The notes under the pieces are model-generated. The model was not told where the DNA came from and did not search any database. It was given only the letters and a program-made list of their open reading frames with translations. A DNA stretch of 64,000 nt, taken from assembly GCF_022179325.1 (NCBI RefSeq), contig NZ_BPQQ01000043.1, positions 1-64,000 of the forward strand, in the 5' to 3' direction. Below are positions 36,896 through 45,894 of the stretch, piece by piece. The position numbers and the translations under genes are program-made. This DNA is from Methylobacterium isbiliense (GTDB lineage Bacteria; Pseudomonadota; Alphaproteobacteria; Rhizobiales; Beijerinckiaceae). Within the stretch, counting starts at the first letter, position 1, and every line of letters begins with the position of its first letter.

Positions 36896-38176
36896 TCAGC
36901 CGGCGAGCGCCTGGTCGAGGTCGGCGATCAGGTCGCCCGGGTCCTCGATGCCCACCGAGAGGCGCACCACCTCGGGACCGGCGCCCGCCCGCACCTTCTG
37001 CTCGTCGCTGAGCTGCCGGTGGGTGGTGGAGGCCGGGTGGATCACCAGCGAGCGCGTGTCGCCGATATTCGCGAGGTGCGAGAAGAGCTTGAGGTTCGAC
37101 ACCAGCCGCACGCCCGCCTCGTAGCCCCCGCTCAGCCCGAAGGTGAAGACCGCGCCCGCGCCGAGCGGGCAGTAGCGCTTGTGCAGGGCGTGGTAGCGGT
37201 CGCTCTCCAGGCCCGGATAGCTCACCCAGTTCACCGCCGGATGGCGCGCGAGGTGCTCGGCCACCGCGCGGGCATTGTCGGAGTGGCGCTGCATGCGCAG
37301 CGGCAGGGTCTCGATGCCGTTGAGGATCAGGAACGCGTTGAAGGGCGAGAGGGCCGGCCCGAGATCGCGCAGGCCGAGCACCCGCACGGCGATGGCGAAG
37401 CCGAAATTGCCGAAGGTCTCGGACAGCACCATGCCGCCGTATTCCGGGCGCGGCTTGGAGAGCATCGGGTAGCGGTCGTCGCCCGCCCACGGGAAGGTGC
37501 CGCCGTCGACGATGAGGCCGCCGATCGAGTTGCCGTGCCCGCCCAGGAACTTGGTGGCGGAGTGCACCACGATGTCGGCCCCGTGCTCGAAGGGCCGGAT
37601 CAGGTACGGGGTCGCCATCGTGTTGTCGACGATGAGCGGGATAGTGTGGCGCTTGGCGATGGCGGCGATCGCCGCGAGGTCGGTGATGACGCCGCCCGGA
37701 TTGGCGATCGATTCGACGAAGATCGCCTTGGTGCGCGGGGTGATGGCGGCCTCGAACGAGGCCGGATCGTCGGTGTCGGCCCAGACCACGTTCCAGCCGA
37801 AGTTCTTGTAGGAGTGGTTGAACTGGTTGATCGAGCCGCCGTAGAGCTTGTTGGCGGCGATGAACTCGTCGCCCGGCTGGAGCAGGGCGTGCATCACCAG
37901 GAACTCGGCGGCGTGGCCCGAGGCCACGGCGAGCGCCGCGGTGCCGCCCTCCAGCGCCGCCACGCGCTCCTCCAGCACGGCGTTGGTCGGGTTGCCGATG
38001 CGGGTGTAGATGTTGCCGAAGGCCTGCAGCCCGAACAGCGAGGCCGCGTGGTCGACATCGTCGAACACGAACGAGGTCGTCTGGTAGATCGGCGTCGCCC
38101 GGGCGCCCGTTGCGGCGTCCGGCGCCGCCCCGGCATGGATCGCGAGGGTGTTGAAGCCGGGCAGACGGTCGGTCAT
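36896..38176 (-). CDS. metY: O-acetylhomoserine aminocarboxypropyltransferase (MetY), copy 3
   Basis: A 426-residue PLP enzyme with the complete MetY pattern: [51 protein letters not shown], Schiff-base Lys in [16 protein letters not shown] and [10 protein letters not shown] near the C-terminus. It is the closest of the three paralogs to canonical O-acetylhomoserine sulfhydrylase, which forms homocysteine directly from sulfide. It is separated by 281 bp from the downstream HWE kinase and has no obvious operon partner. No SAM riboswitch core is seen upstream. Confidence 0.92.
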   Translation of the reverse strand: MTDRLPGFNTLAIHAGAAPDAATGARATPIYQTTSFVFDDVDHAASLFGLQAFGNIYTRIGNPTNAVLEERVAALEGGTAALAVASGHAAEFLVMHALLQPGDEFIAANKLYGGSINQFNHSYKNFGWNVVWADTDDPASFEAAITPRTKAIFVESIANPGGVITDLAAIAAIAKRHTIPLIVDNTMATPYLIRPFEHGADIVVHSATKFLGGHGNSIGGLIVDGGTFPWAGDDRYPMLSKPRPEYGGMVLSETFGNFGFAIAVRVLGLRDLGPALSPFNAFLILNGIETLPLRMQRHSDNARAVAEHLARHPAVNWVSYPGLESDRYHALHKRYCPLGAGAVFTFGLSGGYEAGVRLVSNLKLFSHLANIGDTRSLVIHPASTTHRQLSDEQKVRAGAGPEVVRLSVGIEDPGDLIADLDQALAG

Positions 38177-38248
38177 CGGGCGACTCCGCGGAAGGGGATG
38201 CCCGTGCTCTAGGACCCGCCCGCGCCCGGGGTCAAGGGCGGGCGCGGC

Positions 38249-38515
38249 TCAGCGGTGCCGATGGTGCCGGTGCCGGGCGTGATGCCGCCCCGGCAGGCGG
38301 GTGCGGTAGGCCCGCGGACCCGGGTCGATGCCGAGTACGCCGTTGACGCCCCCCACCACGCCCCCGACCGTGCCGCCCACGATGCCGCCGACCGGGCCGG
38401 CGACCCGGTTGCCCTCGCGGGCACCGCGCTGGATGCCGCCGGGAACGCCCTGCGCCTGGGCGGTGCCCGCCAGGGTGCCGAGGACGAGGACAGCGAGAAG
38501 CCACGGCCGGATCAT
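38249..38515 (-). CDS. Small secreted glycine-zipper protein
   Basis: An 88-residue protein: signal peptide (residues 1-22, cleavage after AQA), then a Gly/Val segment with G-x-x-x-G spacing (VGGIVGGTVGGVVGGVNGVL, residues ~42-61) and a His/Arg-rich tail (HHARHRHHRHR). Glycine-zipper segments pack in membranes or oligomers; the His-rich tail could bind metal. It sits between metY and the TonB-receptor/copper locus. Similar small exported proteins are common in methylobacteria, but I do not recognise a named family. Confidence 0.75.
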   Translation of the reverse strand: MIRPWLLAVLVLGTLAGTAQAQGVPGGIQRGAREGNRVAGPVGGIVGGTVGGVVGGVNGVLGIDPGPRAYRTRLPGRHHARHRHHRHR

Positions 38516-38564
38516 GACGGAACTCCTCTGATACCTCCGGACAACGGCGGCGCTTCCCGAAGGT

Positions 38565-40673
38565 TCAGAACGCGCCCCGCACGCCTGCGAACACGCTGCG
38601 GCCCGTGCCCGGGTAGAACGACACCGGCCCCGCCGGGCCGAGCGCCGCTGCGTTCACCACCACGGCGATGTCGGAGATGGTGCGCTTGTCCGTGAGGTTG
38701 CGGGCATCCACGAACAGCGTGACGCCGGGGGCCAGATCGAGGGCGGCCTGGACGCCGAGCAGCGCGTAGCCTGGCACCCGCTGGGTGTTGGCGTGATCGG
38801 AGAACGGGCCGAGCGGGACCCAGTCGAGGGCGGGCGCGAGGGAGAAGCCCGGCCGCGTATAGGCCAGCACCGTGCGCAGCACGTCCGGCGGGATCCCGGC
38901 GATCCGGTTGTTGCCGAAGACCGGGTCGGCCACGAAGCGGAAGTCGTTGTGGGTCCAGATCTGCGTCAGCGTCAGCGCGTCTCCGCCCGCGATCAGGCCG
39001 CGGGCGAGGTCGAGGCTCGCCGCCGCCTCGACGCCCTGGTGGCGGGTGCGGGGCGCGTTGAAGGTCGCGGCCGGGATGCCGAGGCCCGCATTTGGATTGA
39101 AGTTGATCAGTTCGTCGCGCAGGTCCGCCCGGTAGAGCGTGAGGTCGAGCGCGAGGTCGCCGATCCGCCCGCGGGCGCCGGCCTCCACCGTCCAGGCCCG
39201 CTGGGCGCGCAGCGGCACGAAGGTGCTGCCGGCGAGGTTCTGCTGCACGAGGTCGGAGAAATCCGGCACGTCCGCCGAGCGGGTGACGTCGCCGAAGACC
39301 TGCAGGTCGGGCCGCACCTGCCAGAGCAGGCCGAGCTTCGGGTTCAAGCCCTCGTAGGTGCGGTTGGCGAACTGTGCCGCCGGGTTGAGGGGCAGGCCGC
39401 CCTTGTCGCTGTAGGTGCGGTTGGCCGAGAAGAGCTTGGCGCCGGTCATCAGCGCCACGTCGGGCAGGAACCAGAAGCGGTTCTCGCCGTACGCCTCGTA
39501 GTTCGATGCGCTCTGGAGCGTGTTGCGGGTCTGTGCGCCGCGAGAGCCCGCCACGTTGAGGAACTGCAGGGCTGAGTTCTGGCCCGCGAAGGCCCGCAGG
39601 CCGAGCAGCGTCTCGTTGCGGAATCCCCCCACCTCGAAGGTGCCGGCCCAGTGGGGCGAGACGCCGTAGGTCCAGCCGTCCTGATCGATGACCTGGAAGA
39701 TCGGGTGGTAGAGCGACTTGTGGATGGCCCAGCTGTCGATGTCGAGCTTGCCGACGTCGAGCAGGAACGAGGTCCGGTTGGCGATCCGCTCGGTCTCGAC
39801 CTTGCGGGACTGGTTGCCGCTGACCGCCGCCGGGTTGGCCCGGGTCGGATCGGTCAGGGCCTGGCGGAGGGTCAGGGCCCCGGGCAGCTTCTGGTCGGTG
39901 AGGTAGAGGCCGGTATAGAAGCGCGTCTCGACGCCCGGCGCCAGCACGTAGCCGAGATTGGCGTTGAAATTCTGGGTGCGCTGGGTGTCGTGGATGCGGT
40001 AGCCGTCGGAGTTGGTGATCGTGCCGTTGACCAGCAGATCGGCCGGGCCGGCGATGCGCGAGACCTGGACGTTCTCGCGGATAGTGTTGAAGCTGCCGCC
40101 GTCGATGCGCAGGATGGTGGGCGCGAAGGCCGTGTGGGCGGTCGGGGTGACGAAGTTGATCGCGCCGCCCAGCGTCGTGGCCCCGAAGCTGAGGGCGTTG
40201 CCGCCCTTGTAGACCTCGACCGCACGCAGGGCGAGCGGATCGACCTGATAGAAGTCGCCGCTGCCGTCCGCGAGGTTGAGGGGGATGCCGTCCTGGAGCA
40301 GTTCGAGGCCCCGCAGGTGGAAGCCGCGGGCGATGCCCGAGCCGCGCACCGAGAGGCGCAGTTCCTGGCCGTAGCGCTCCTGCACGTACACGCCCGGCAC
40401 GTCCTTGAGCACGTCGCGCAGGGTGTTGGCGTAGCGGTTCTGGATCGCCTCGGCATCCACGAAGGCGACCGAGCCGACCGTGCGCTCGAGGGTCCGGCGC
40501 AGTTCGGGAACGGAGGGCGCGGTCAGGGAGCCGCCGGTTCCGGCGACGTCGATCTGGGGCAGCGCGAGGATGTCGGGGCTCTGGGCGCAGGCAGGCGCGA
40601 GGCTTGCCGCGAGCAGCAGGCCCGCGGCGAGCCTGCTGCGCGCGAGCCCGGCGGGGAAGGGTGGACGGGGCAT
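38565..40673 (-). CDS. TonB-dependent outer-membrane receptor
   Basis: About 702 residues: signal peptide (1-~30), a plug domain (~60-185: RYANTLRDVLKDVPGVYVQE ... LRLSVRGSGIARGFHLRG ... VEVYKGGNALSFGATTLGG) and a 22-strand barrel ending in the aromatic C-terminus VFAGVRGAF. It imports a ligand powered by TonB. The neighbouring YcnI-PCuAC fusion and DUF2946 gene suggest copper or a copper chelate, but the plug resembles many siderophore receptors, so iron is possible. The start at 40673 gives a normal signal peptide; the frame continues upstream with no receptor features. Confidence 0.88.
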   Translation of the reverse strand: MPRPPFPAGLARSRLAAGLLLAASLAPACAQSPDILALPQIDVAGTGGSLTAPSVPELRRTLERTVGSVAFVDAEAIQNRYANTLRDVLKDVPGVYVQERYGQELRLSVRGSGIARGFHLRGLELLQDGIPLNLADGSGDFYQVDPLALRAVEVYKGGNALSFGATTLGGAINFVTPTAHTAFAPTILRIDGGSFNTIRENVQVSRIAGPADLLVNGTITNSDGYRIHDTQRTQNFNANLGYVLAPGVETRFYTGLYLTDQKLPGALTLRQALTDPTRANPAAVSGNQSRKVETERIANRTSFLLDVGKLDIDSWAIHKSLYHPIFQVIDQDGWTYGVSPHWAGTFEVGGFRNETLLGLRAFAGQNSALQFLNVAGSRGAQTRNTLQSASNYEAYGENRFWFLPDVALMTGAKLFSANRTYSDKGGLPLNPAAQFANRTYEGLNPKLGLLWQVRPDLQVFGDVTRSADVPDFSDLVQQNLAGSTFVPLRAQRAWTVEAGARGRIGDLALDLTLYRADLRDELINFNPNAGLGIPAATFNAPRTRHQGVEAAASLDLARGLIAGGDALTLTQIWTHNDFRFVADPVFGNNRIAGIPPDVLRTVLAYTRPGFSLAPALDWVPLGPFSDHANTQRVPGYALLGVQAALDLAPGVTLFVDARNLTDKRTISDIAVVVNAAALGPAGPVSFYPGTGRSVFAGVRGAF

Positions 40674-40869
40674 GGCGGCGCCTCCTGCTCCGCGGCGCGG
40701 CCGGCGGAGCAGCGGTTGATGACGCGGGGAGCGCGGGGCTCCTCGGCCGGACGGGCGTGCGACCTCACGCCTCGTCTCCCCGGCCAGCGCCCCGCCGAGC
40801 GAACTCGCGCAGCCCCGCCTCTCCGGTGCGGACGAGGCGAGGCTGCGTACGCCTTGCGGGCGGCGGGCC

Positions 40870-41868
40870 TCAGTGGTGGTGGTGTTCGTCGGCCGCGGCC
40901 GCGGGCGCCCCGCCCGGTGCCGCCGCTCCGATCGGCGCGACGGGGAAGCGCACCGGCACGGTGCCGGCCCGTTCGAAGGTGAGCGTCCCCTCGATCGTCT
41001 CACCCGCCTTCACCGGCCCCTTCAGGTCGAGGAACATCAGGTGATAGCCGCCGGGCTTGAGTTCGACGGTCTCGCCGGGCTTGATCGTCAGCCCGGACTC
41101 CAGCGGGGCCATGCGCATCACGCCGCCCGTGTTGGACATCTCGTGCACCTCGGCCCGGCCCGCGAGCGGGATCGCGGCGCCGACGAGCCGGTCGGGCGCG
41201 CTGCCGCCGTTGGTGATGCGCAGATACCCGCCCGCCACCTTGGCGCCGCCCGGCGTGGCGCGCATCCAGGGCTGGACGATGGAGAGGTCGCCCGCCTTGA
41301 CGGCCGCGGCGGGCGCGGCAGAGGCGGCCGGTGCGGCCTTGGCGGCGGCGGCAATCCGCACGCCCGGCGCCGGGGATTTCAGGCTCCGCGCACTCTGCCC
41401 GGCCGCCGGGATCTCGCTCCAGGCGTGGCTTCCTGCCGTGCAGTCCTGGCGCACCGGGAAATAGACCGTCTGGCCCGGCGCGAAGGCGTCCGTGATCCGG
41501 GCCTGGAACACGAACTCGTCGAACTGGTCGTCGGGCAGGCTGCCGCCGCTCCAGCTGATCTCCTTCACGCCCTCGCTCACCTCGCCGTGGTAGTGCGGGT
41601 AGGCGCGGGCATAGGGTCCCTTGACGGTCGAGAGGGTCCAGCCGGGCTTCGGCATCGGCTTGGCGGCGATCACGCCCTCCGGCACCGTCACGGTGACGCG
41701 GGTGGTGGGCTGGCCCTGGCAGCCGTGGCCGATCTGCAGGACGGCGCGGTAGGACTGGTTCGGGCTCGCCTCGCCGCGCTCCAGCACGGCATGCGCGAGG
41801 GCCGGGGACGGGATGACGGGGGACGAGAGGGCGGCGGCGCAGAGGGCGCCCGTGAGGAGAGAACGCAT
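40870..41868 (-). CDS. YcnI-PCuAC fusion, periplasmic copper protein
   Basis: A 332-residue exported protein (signal peptide 1-~25, mature N-terminus begins with His: HAVLERGEAS). Residues ~26-165 form a YcnI (DUF1775) domain, in which the N-terminal His and a later Trp bind Cu(II). After an Ala-rich linker (~170-195) comes a PCu(A)C chaperone domain with the Cu(I) ligands in VHEMSN, MRMAP and GGYHLMFLDL (HxM...M...HxM). The C-terminus ends in DEHHHH, a further metal site. PCuAC proteins deliver copper to cytochrome oxidase. The fusion places both domains in one chain. Confidence 0.9.
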   Translation of the reverse strand: MRSLLTGALCAAALSSPVIPSPALAHAVLERGEASPNQSYRAVLQIGHGCQGQPTTRVTVTVPEGVIAAKPMPKPGWTLSTVKGPYARAYPHYHGEVSEGVKEISWSGGSLPDDQFDEFVFQARITDAFAPGQTVYFPVRQDCTAGSHAWSEIPAAGQSARSLKSPAPGVRIAAAAKAAPAASAAPAAAVKAGDLSIVQPWMRATPGGAKVAGGYLRITNGGSAPDRLVGAAIPLAGRAEVHEMSNTGGVMRMAPLESGLTIKPGETVELKPGGYHLMFLDLKGPVKAGETIEGTLTFERAGTVPVRFPVAPIGAAAPGGAPAAAADEHHHH

Positions 41869-41929
41869 GGGTTCGGGTCCGTTTGCGTGAGGGCACGGGT
41901 GGAGGCGGCCCGGACGGGCCGCACGGCGC

Positions 41930-42289
41930 TCAGGCGAACGGGGGACCTCGGGCGGTGGCGGCGCGCTGCGGCGGGCCGCGGGCCGGCAGGCCCGGGTGCC
42001 GCTGCCACAGGACGCGCAGCACGGGCCGGGCGGGCCACGCCGCCTCGGCGGCGGGCGCGGGCAGAAGCGGCAGGGCAGGGCAGCAGACGGTGCAGCACGG
42101 ATGCGCCGCGTGCGGGGCGGGCGCCTCCTCGCCCGGGAGGTGGGTGGCGCAGATGAGGCCGGCCGCCGCCGCGGCAGGGACCGGGCTCAGGCCGGCCAGG
42201 AAGGCCTGGAGCACGAGCCCGTAGAGCGCGAGCAGGGCCGCGAGCGCGCGCAGGCGCCCCGACCGCTTCCGATGCCGCTCCGTGCTCAT
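41930..42289 (-). CDS. DUF2946 family protein
   Basis: A 119-residue protein with one N-terminal hydrophobic segment (residues ~14-42, which may be a signal anchor) and the Cys/His cluster ICATHLPGE...HAAHPCCTVCCP, typical of DUF2946, a family often next to copper or TonB-receptor genes. The tail is Pro/Arg/Ala-rich. It is the first gene of a probable three-gene minus-strand locus (this gene, YcnI-PCuAC, TonB receptor). Role unknown; metal binding by the cysteines is inferred. Confidence 0.72.
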   Translation of the reverse strand: MSTERHRKRSGRLRALAALLALYGLVLQAFLAGLSPVPAAAAAGLICATHLPGEEAPAPHAAHPCCTVCCPALPLLPAPAAEAAWPARPVLRVLWQRHPGLPARGPPQRAATARGPPFA

Positions 42290-42620
42290 GGCGGGTTCGT
42301 TACCGCAAACGGCCCTCGTTCCGCCACGGTCGCGGCGGTCGCAGGCGGGGGCGAATCGCGACCGCGCCGGCGATTGTTGCCGAGGGGCCGCAGTCCACAC
42401 CTATCCAGAGGCTCACGGCAGCGCTTGCCCGCCCCGCCACATTCTGGCCCGCTCCTCATGGGTTCTTAACGGCACTTCGACACGGTCGCGGCAGGAACGC
42501 CGGCCGGCCCCTCCGAACCGGCACCATGCCCGCGACCCTCATCCTTCCCCGGGGATCCTGCTTCCCCACGGATCCCGCCTTCCCCAAGGTTCACGCCTAA
42601 GGATCACGAGCTTGCCTCCC
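42290..42620. other. Divergent spacer between copper locus and L,D-transpeptidase
   Basis: A 331-bp stretch without a believable gene. The left part should carry the promoter of the DUF2946 gene and the right part that of the transpeptidase. A TTCTTAACG sequence near 42463-42471 resembles half a CtrA box but lacks the second half. Nothing else stands out. Confidence 0.45.
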
Positions 42621-43898
42621 ATGCTGACACGCGCTTCCCTCCGCGGTTCGCTCGGCCTGGCGCTGCTGGCCGCCGCCCTCCCGGCCGCGGCCGAGGAGCG
42701 CGGCCTGCCCCAGGCCGAATGGGCGCAGAACTACGACTCCGCCTCGACGATGCGGGTCCAGCGCTCGAACACGCCGATCCTCTCGCCCCAGACCCTGGCC
42801 GCCACCGAGCAGATGCTCGAGCGCTACCGCGACATCGTGACCCGCGGCGGCTGGCAGCCCGTCTCGGGCGCCGAGCGCCTGCGCGTCGGCACCAAGAGCC
42901 CCGTGGTCGCGGCCCTGCGCCAGCGCCTGATCGTCTCGGGCGACCTCGACCCGGCCGCCGGCTCCTCGCCGGTCTACGATTCCTACGTCGAGGCGGCGGT
43001 GCGCCGCTTCCAGGCCCGGCACGGCCTCAACCAGACCGGGTCGATGAACATCACGACCGTTCAGGCCATGAACGTGCCGGCCGACGTGCGGCTGCGCCAG
43101 CTCGAACTCAACGCGGTGCGGCTGCGCTCCTATTCGGGCAACCTCGGGGCGCGCTACGTCATCGTCAACATCCCGGCGGCTCTCGTCGAGACGGTGGAGG
43201 GCGACCACGTCGCCACCCGTCACGCCGCCGGCGTCGGCAAGATCGACCGGCAGTCGCCGGTGATGAACGCCAAGATCCAGGAGGTGAACTTCAACCCCTA
43301 CTGGACCGTGCCGGCCTCGATCATCAAGAAGGACCTGATCCCGAAGATGCAGAAGGAGCCGTCGTACCTGACGGACAACAAGATCCGTATCTTCGACGGC
43401 GAGCGCGAGATCCCGCCCTCCCAGGTCAACTGGCGCTCCGACGAGGCGACCCGCTACCGCTTCCGCCAGGATCCGGGCGTCGACCTCAACTCGATGGGCT
43501 TCGTGCGGATCAACATCCCTAACCCGCACGGCGTGTACATGCACGACACGCCCGCCAAGGGCATCTTCGGCGACGATTTCCGCTTCGTGTCGTCGGGCTG
43601 CGTGCGCGTGCAGAACGTGCGCGACTACGTTGCCTGGATCCTCCAGGGCACCCCGAACGGCAACCCGGACACGATCGAGGCGATCATCCAGGGCGGCCAG
43701 CGCGTCGACGCCCGCCCGGTGGCGCCGATCCCGGTCTACTGGACCTACATCACCGCGTGGTCCACGCCGGACGGCCTCGTGCAGTTCCGCGACGACATCT
43801 ACAAGCGCGACGGCGTCGGCGCCCCCACGGCCGCGATGACCGCCGCCGCGCAGGGTCCGCGCAACTTCAACCCCGACGAGGACGATCAGACCAACTGA
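42621..43898 (+). CDS. L,D-transpeptidase (YcbB/LdtD-like)
   Basis: A 425-residue periplasmic enzyme: signal peptide (1-~24), a peptidoglycan-binding helix bundle (~85-150: VVAALRQRL ... VRRFQARHGLNQTGSMN) and a YkuD catalytic domain (~175-345). The active site has YMHDTP as the upstream His motif and SSGCVRVQN around the nucleophile Cys. The SSGC form, rather than SHGC, is that of the YcbB branch. It makes 3-3 cross-links in peptidoglycan or attaches proteins to it. A strong hairpin follows the gene. Confidence 0.9.
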   Translation: MLTRASLRGSLGLALLAAALPAAAEERGLPQAEWAQNYDSASTMRVQRSNTPILSPQTLAATEQMLERYRDIVTRGGWQPVSGAERLRVGTKSPVVAALRQRLIVSGDLDPAAGSSPVYDSYVEAAVRRFQARHGLNQTGSMNITTVQAMNVPADVRLRQLELNAVRLRSYSGNLGARYVIVNIPAALVETVEGDHVATRHAAGVGKIDRQSPVMNAKIQEVNFNPYWTVPASIIKKDLIPKMQKEPSYLTDNKIRIFDGEREIPPSQVNWRSDEATRYRFRQDPGVDLNSMGFVRINIPNPHGVYMHDTPAKGIFGDDFRFVSSGCVRVQNVRDYVAWILQGTPNGNPDTIEAIIQGGQRVDARPVAPIPVYWTYITAWSTPDGLVQFRDDIYKRDGVGAPTAAMTAAAQGPRNFNPDEDDQTN

Positions 43899-43926
43899 TC
43901 GCGCGTTCTCCTCGACCCTGTCGGAC

Positions 43927-43951
43927 ACGGCCCGGGCGAACCCCGGGCCGT
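43927..43951 (+). terminator. Hairpin after the L,D-transpeptidase
   Basis: ACGGCCCGGG-CGAAC-CCCGGGCCGT: a perfect 10-bp stem and 5-nt loop, 29 bp after the stop, followed by TCCCATTT. The T-tract is weak. slyX begins 24 bp further on. Confidence 0.65.
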
Positions 43952-43974
43952 TCCCATTTCGGCGATCCGATCCC

Positions 43975-44196
43975 ATGCCCGATGACCCGTCCCCGCCCGC
44001 TCCCCGCCTCGACGAGGTCGAGATCCGCCTCACGCATCAGGAGCGCACGATCGAGGACCTCAGCCGCACCGTCGCCGAGCAATGGGCGCGCATCGACCTG
44101 CTGACCCGGCAGGTCGCCGGCCTGAGCGAGCGCCTGCGCGAGATGGTAGAGCGCCCGGTCTCGGCCGCGCCCGAGCCGCCTCCGCCGCATTACTGA
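43975..44196 (+). CDS. slyX: SlyX family protein
   Basis: A 73-residue coiled-coil protein. The heptad pattern runs through LDEVEIRLTHQERTIEDLSR and TVAEQWARIDLLTRQVAGL, ending in the family's proline-rich PPPPHY tail. SlyX is a small cytosolic protein of unknown function. It starts 24 bp after the transpeptidase terminator. Confidence 0.85.
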   Translation: MPDDPSPPAPRLDEVEIRLTHQERTIEDLSRTVAEQWARIDLLTRQVAGLSERLREMVERPVSAAPEPPPPHY

Positions 44197-44479
44197 TCAA
44201 GGCCGCGCAAGTTTTTCTGCAGGGGCATTAAGTTTTTCTGTTCGCTCGCTTCCTTGACTTAAAACGGGTTGAGCAGGTACCACGGTCGTCACGTTTCGGG
44301 CGCCCGCCGATCCGGCTCGTTCGCACCGCCACTCTCCCGCGCACCAGGACCTCGTCCAGAGCGGCGAGGCGGCTCGCCGCGTTGGCCGGTGTTCCGGCCG
44401 CGTGTACAAGCCGGCCGGCGGAAGGCCTGACCGACAACAAGCCGTCCGTGGGGCGAAACTCTCAACCGTCGAGGTCAAC
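44197..44479 (+). promoter_or_regulatory. glyA: glyA control region
   Basis: Two copies of AAGTTTTTCTG begin 21 bp apart (44209-44219 and 44230-44240), i.e. on the same face of the helix. TTAAGT (44228-44233) and ACTTAA (44257-44262) are an inverted pair. A TTGACT -35-like hexamer lies at 44254-44259 with a weak -10 candidate (GTACCA, 44277-44282). The block is AT-rich for this genome. In M. extorquens, glyA belongs to the QscR (LysR-type) regulon; assigning these repeats to QscR is inference. The leader to the glyA ATG would be about 190 nt. Confidence 0.5.
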
Positions 44480-45781
44480 ATGAGCGCGGGCACCGCCAAT
44501 TCTTCCCTGTCGAACTCGTTCTTCTCGGCCTCGCTGGCCGACGTCGATCCCGAACTCGCCCGCGCGGTCGATCAGGAGCTGGGCCGGCAGCAACACGAGA
44601 TCGAGCTGATCGCCTCCGAGAACATCGTATCGCGGGCGGTGCTGGAGGCGCAGGGCTCGGTTCTCACCAACAAGTACGCGGAAGGCTATCCGGGCCGCCG
44701 CTACTACGGCGGCTGCGAGTTCGTGGACGTGGCCGAGAACCTCGCCATCGACCGCGCCAAGCGCCTGTTCGGCTGCGCCTTCGCCAACGTGCAGCCGAAT
44801 TCCGGCTCGCAGGCGAACCAGGCCGTGTTCATGGCCACGATGCAGCCCGGCGACACCTTCCTGGGTCTCGACCTCGCGGCGGGCGGCCACCTCACACACG
44901 GCGCGCCCCCGAACGTCTCGGGCAAGTGGTTCAAGCCGGTCTCCTACACGGTGCGGCGCGAGGACCAGCGCATCGACATGGAGCAGGTCGCCAAGCTCGC
45001 CGAGGAGCACAAGCCGAAGGTCATCATCGCGGGCGGCTCGGGCTATCCCCGGCACTGGGACTTCGCGAAGTTCCGCGAGATCGCTGACAGCGTCGGCGCC
45101 GTGTTCTTCGTCGACATGGCCCACTTCGCCGGCCTCGTCGCGGGCGGCGTGCACCCCTCGCCCTTCCCGCACGCCCACGTGGTCACCACGACCACCCACA
45201 AGACCCTGCGCGGCCCGCGCGGCGGCATGATCCTGACGAACGACGAGGCGCTGGCCAAGAAGTTCAACTCGGCCGTGTTCCCCGGCCTGCAGGGCGGTCC
45301 GCTGATGCACGTCATCGCCGGCAAGGCGGTGGCCTTCGGCGAGGCGCTCAAGCCCGAGTTCAAGCTCTACTCCAAGCAGGTGGTGGAGAACGCCCGCGCG
45401 CTCGCCGACACGATCATCTCGGGCGGCTTCGACATCACCACCGGCGGCACCGACAACCACCTGATGCTGGTGGACCTGCGCGCCAAGAGCGTGACCGGCA
45501 AGGCCGCCGAGGCCGCCCTGTCGCGGGCCGGCATCACCTGCAACAAGAACGGCGTGCCGTTCGACCCGCAGAAGCCCACCATCACCTCCGGCATCCGCCT
45601 GGGCACTCCGGCCGCCACCTCCCGCGGCTTCGGCGTGGCCGAATTCAAGAAGGTGGGCGAACTCATCGTCACGGTGCTCGACGGCGTCGCCCGCAACGGC
45701 GAGGCGGGCGACCCGGCCGCCGAGGAGAAGGTCGGGCAGGAGGTCCGCGCGCTGACCGACCGCTTCCCCATCTACGGCTGA
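44480..45781 (+). CDS. glyA: Serine hydroxymethyltransferase GlyA
   Basis: A 433-residue PLP enzyme with [20 protein letters not shown], the [18 protein letters not shown] signature, and Schiff-base Lys in [16 protein letters not shown]. It interconverts glycine plus methylene-tetrahydrofolate and serine; in methylotrophs it is the entry reaction of formaldehyde-level carbon into the serine cycle. The ATG at 44480 follows GAGG; the frame extends further upstream without similarity. It stands alone, followed by a strong terminator. Confidence 0.97.
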   Translation: MSAGTANSSLSNSFFSASLADVDPELARAVDQELGRQQHEIELIASENIVSRAVLEAQGSVLTNKYAEGYPGRRYYGGCEFVDVAENLAIDRAKRLFGCAFANVQPNSGSQANQAVFMATMQPGDTFLGLDLAAGGHLTHGAPPNVSGKWFKPVSYTVRREDQRIDMEQVAKLAEEHKPKVIIAGGSGYPRHWDFAKFREIADSVGAVFFVDMAHFAGLVAGGVHPSPFPHAHVVTTTTHKTLRGPRGGMILTNDEALAKKFNSAVFPGLQGGPLMHVIAGKAVAFGEALKPEFKLYSKQVVENARALADTIISGGFDITTGGTDNHLMLVDLRAKSVTGKAAEAALSRAGITCNKNGVPFDPQKPTITSGIRLGTPAATSRGFGVAEFKKVGELIVTVLDGVARNGEAGDPAAEEKVGQEVRALTDRFPIYG

Positions 45782-45799
45782 TCGATTACACGCCTTGGG

Positions 45800-45840
45800 A
45801 CGGCCGGGCTCGTGCGAGCGAGCCCGGCCGTTCCCGTTTA
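45800..45840 (+). terminator. Rho-independent terminator after glyA
   Basis: ACGGCCGGGCTCG-TGCGAG-CGAGCCCGGCCGT is a perfect 13-bp stem with a 6-nt loop, followed by TCCCGTTTA, 18 bp beyond the glyA stop. Confidence 0.75.
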
Positions 45841-45894
45841 GATCGCGTGGCCGCCCGGGCGGGGGCGGGGCGCCTTGGAGAGGTTGGGCGGCCG

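Noticed and set aside
43561-43625. Broken active site in the L,D-transpeptidase (SSGC instead of SHGC)
   Set aside because: The SSGCVRV form is normal in the YcbB/LdtD branch, so the enzyme is probably active.
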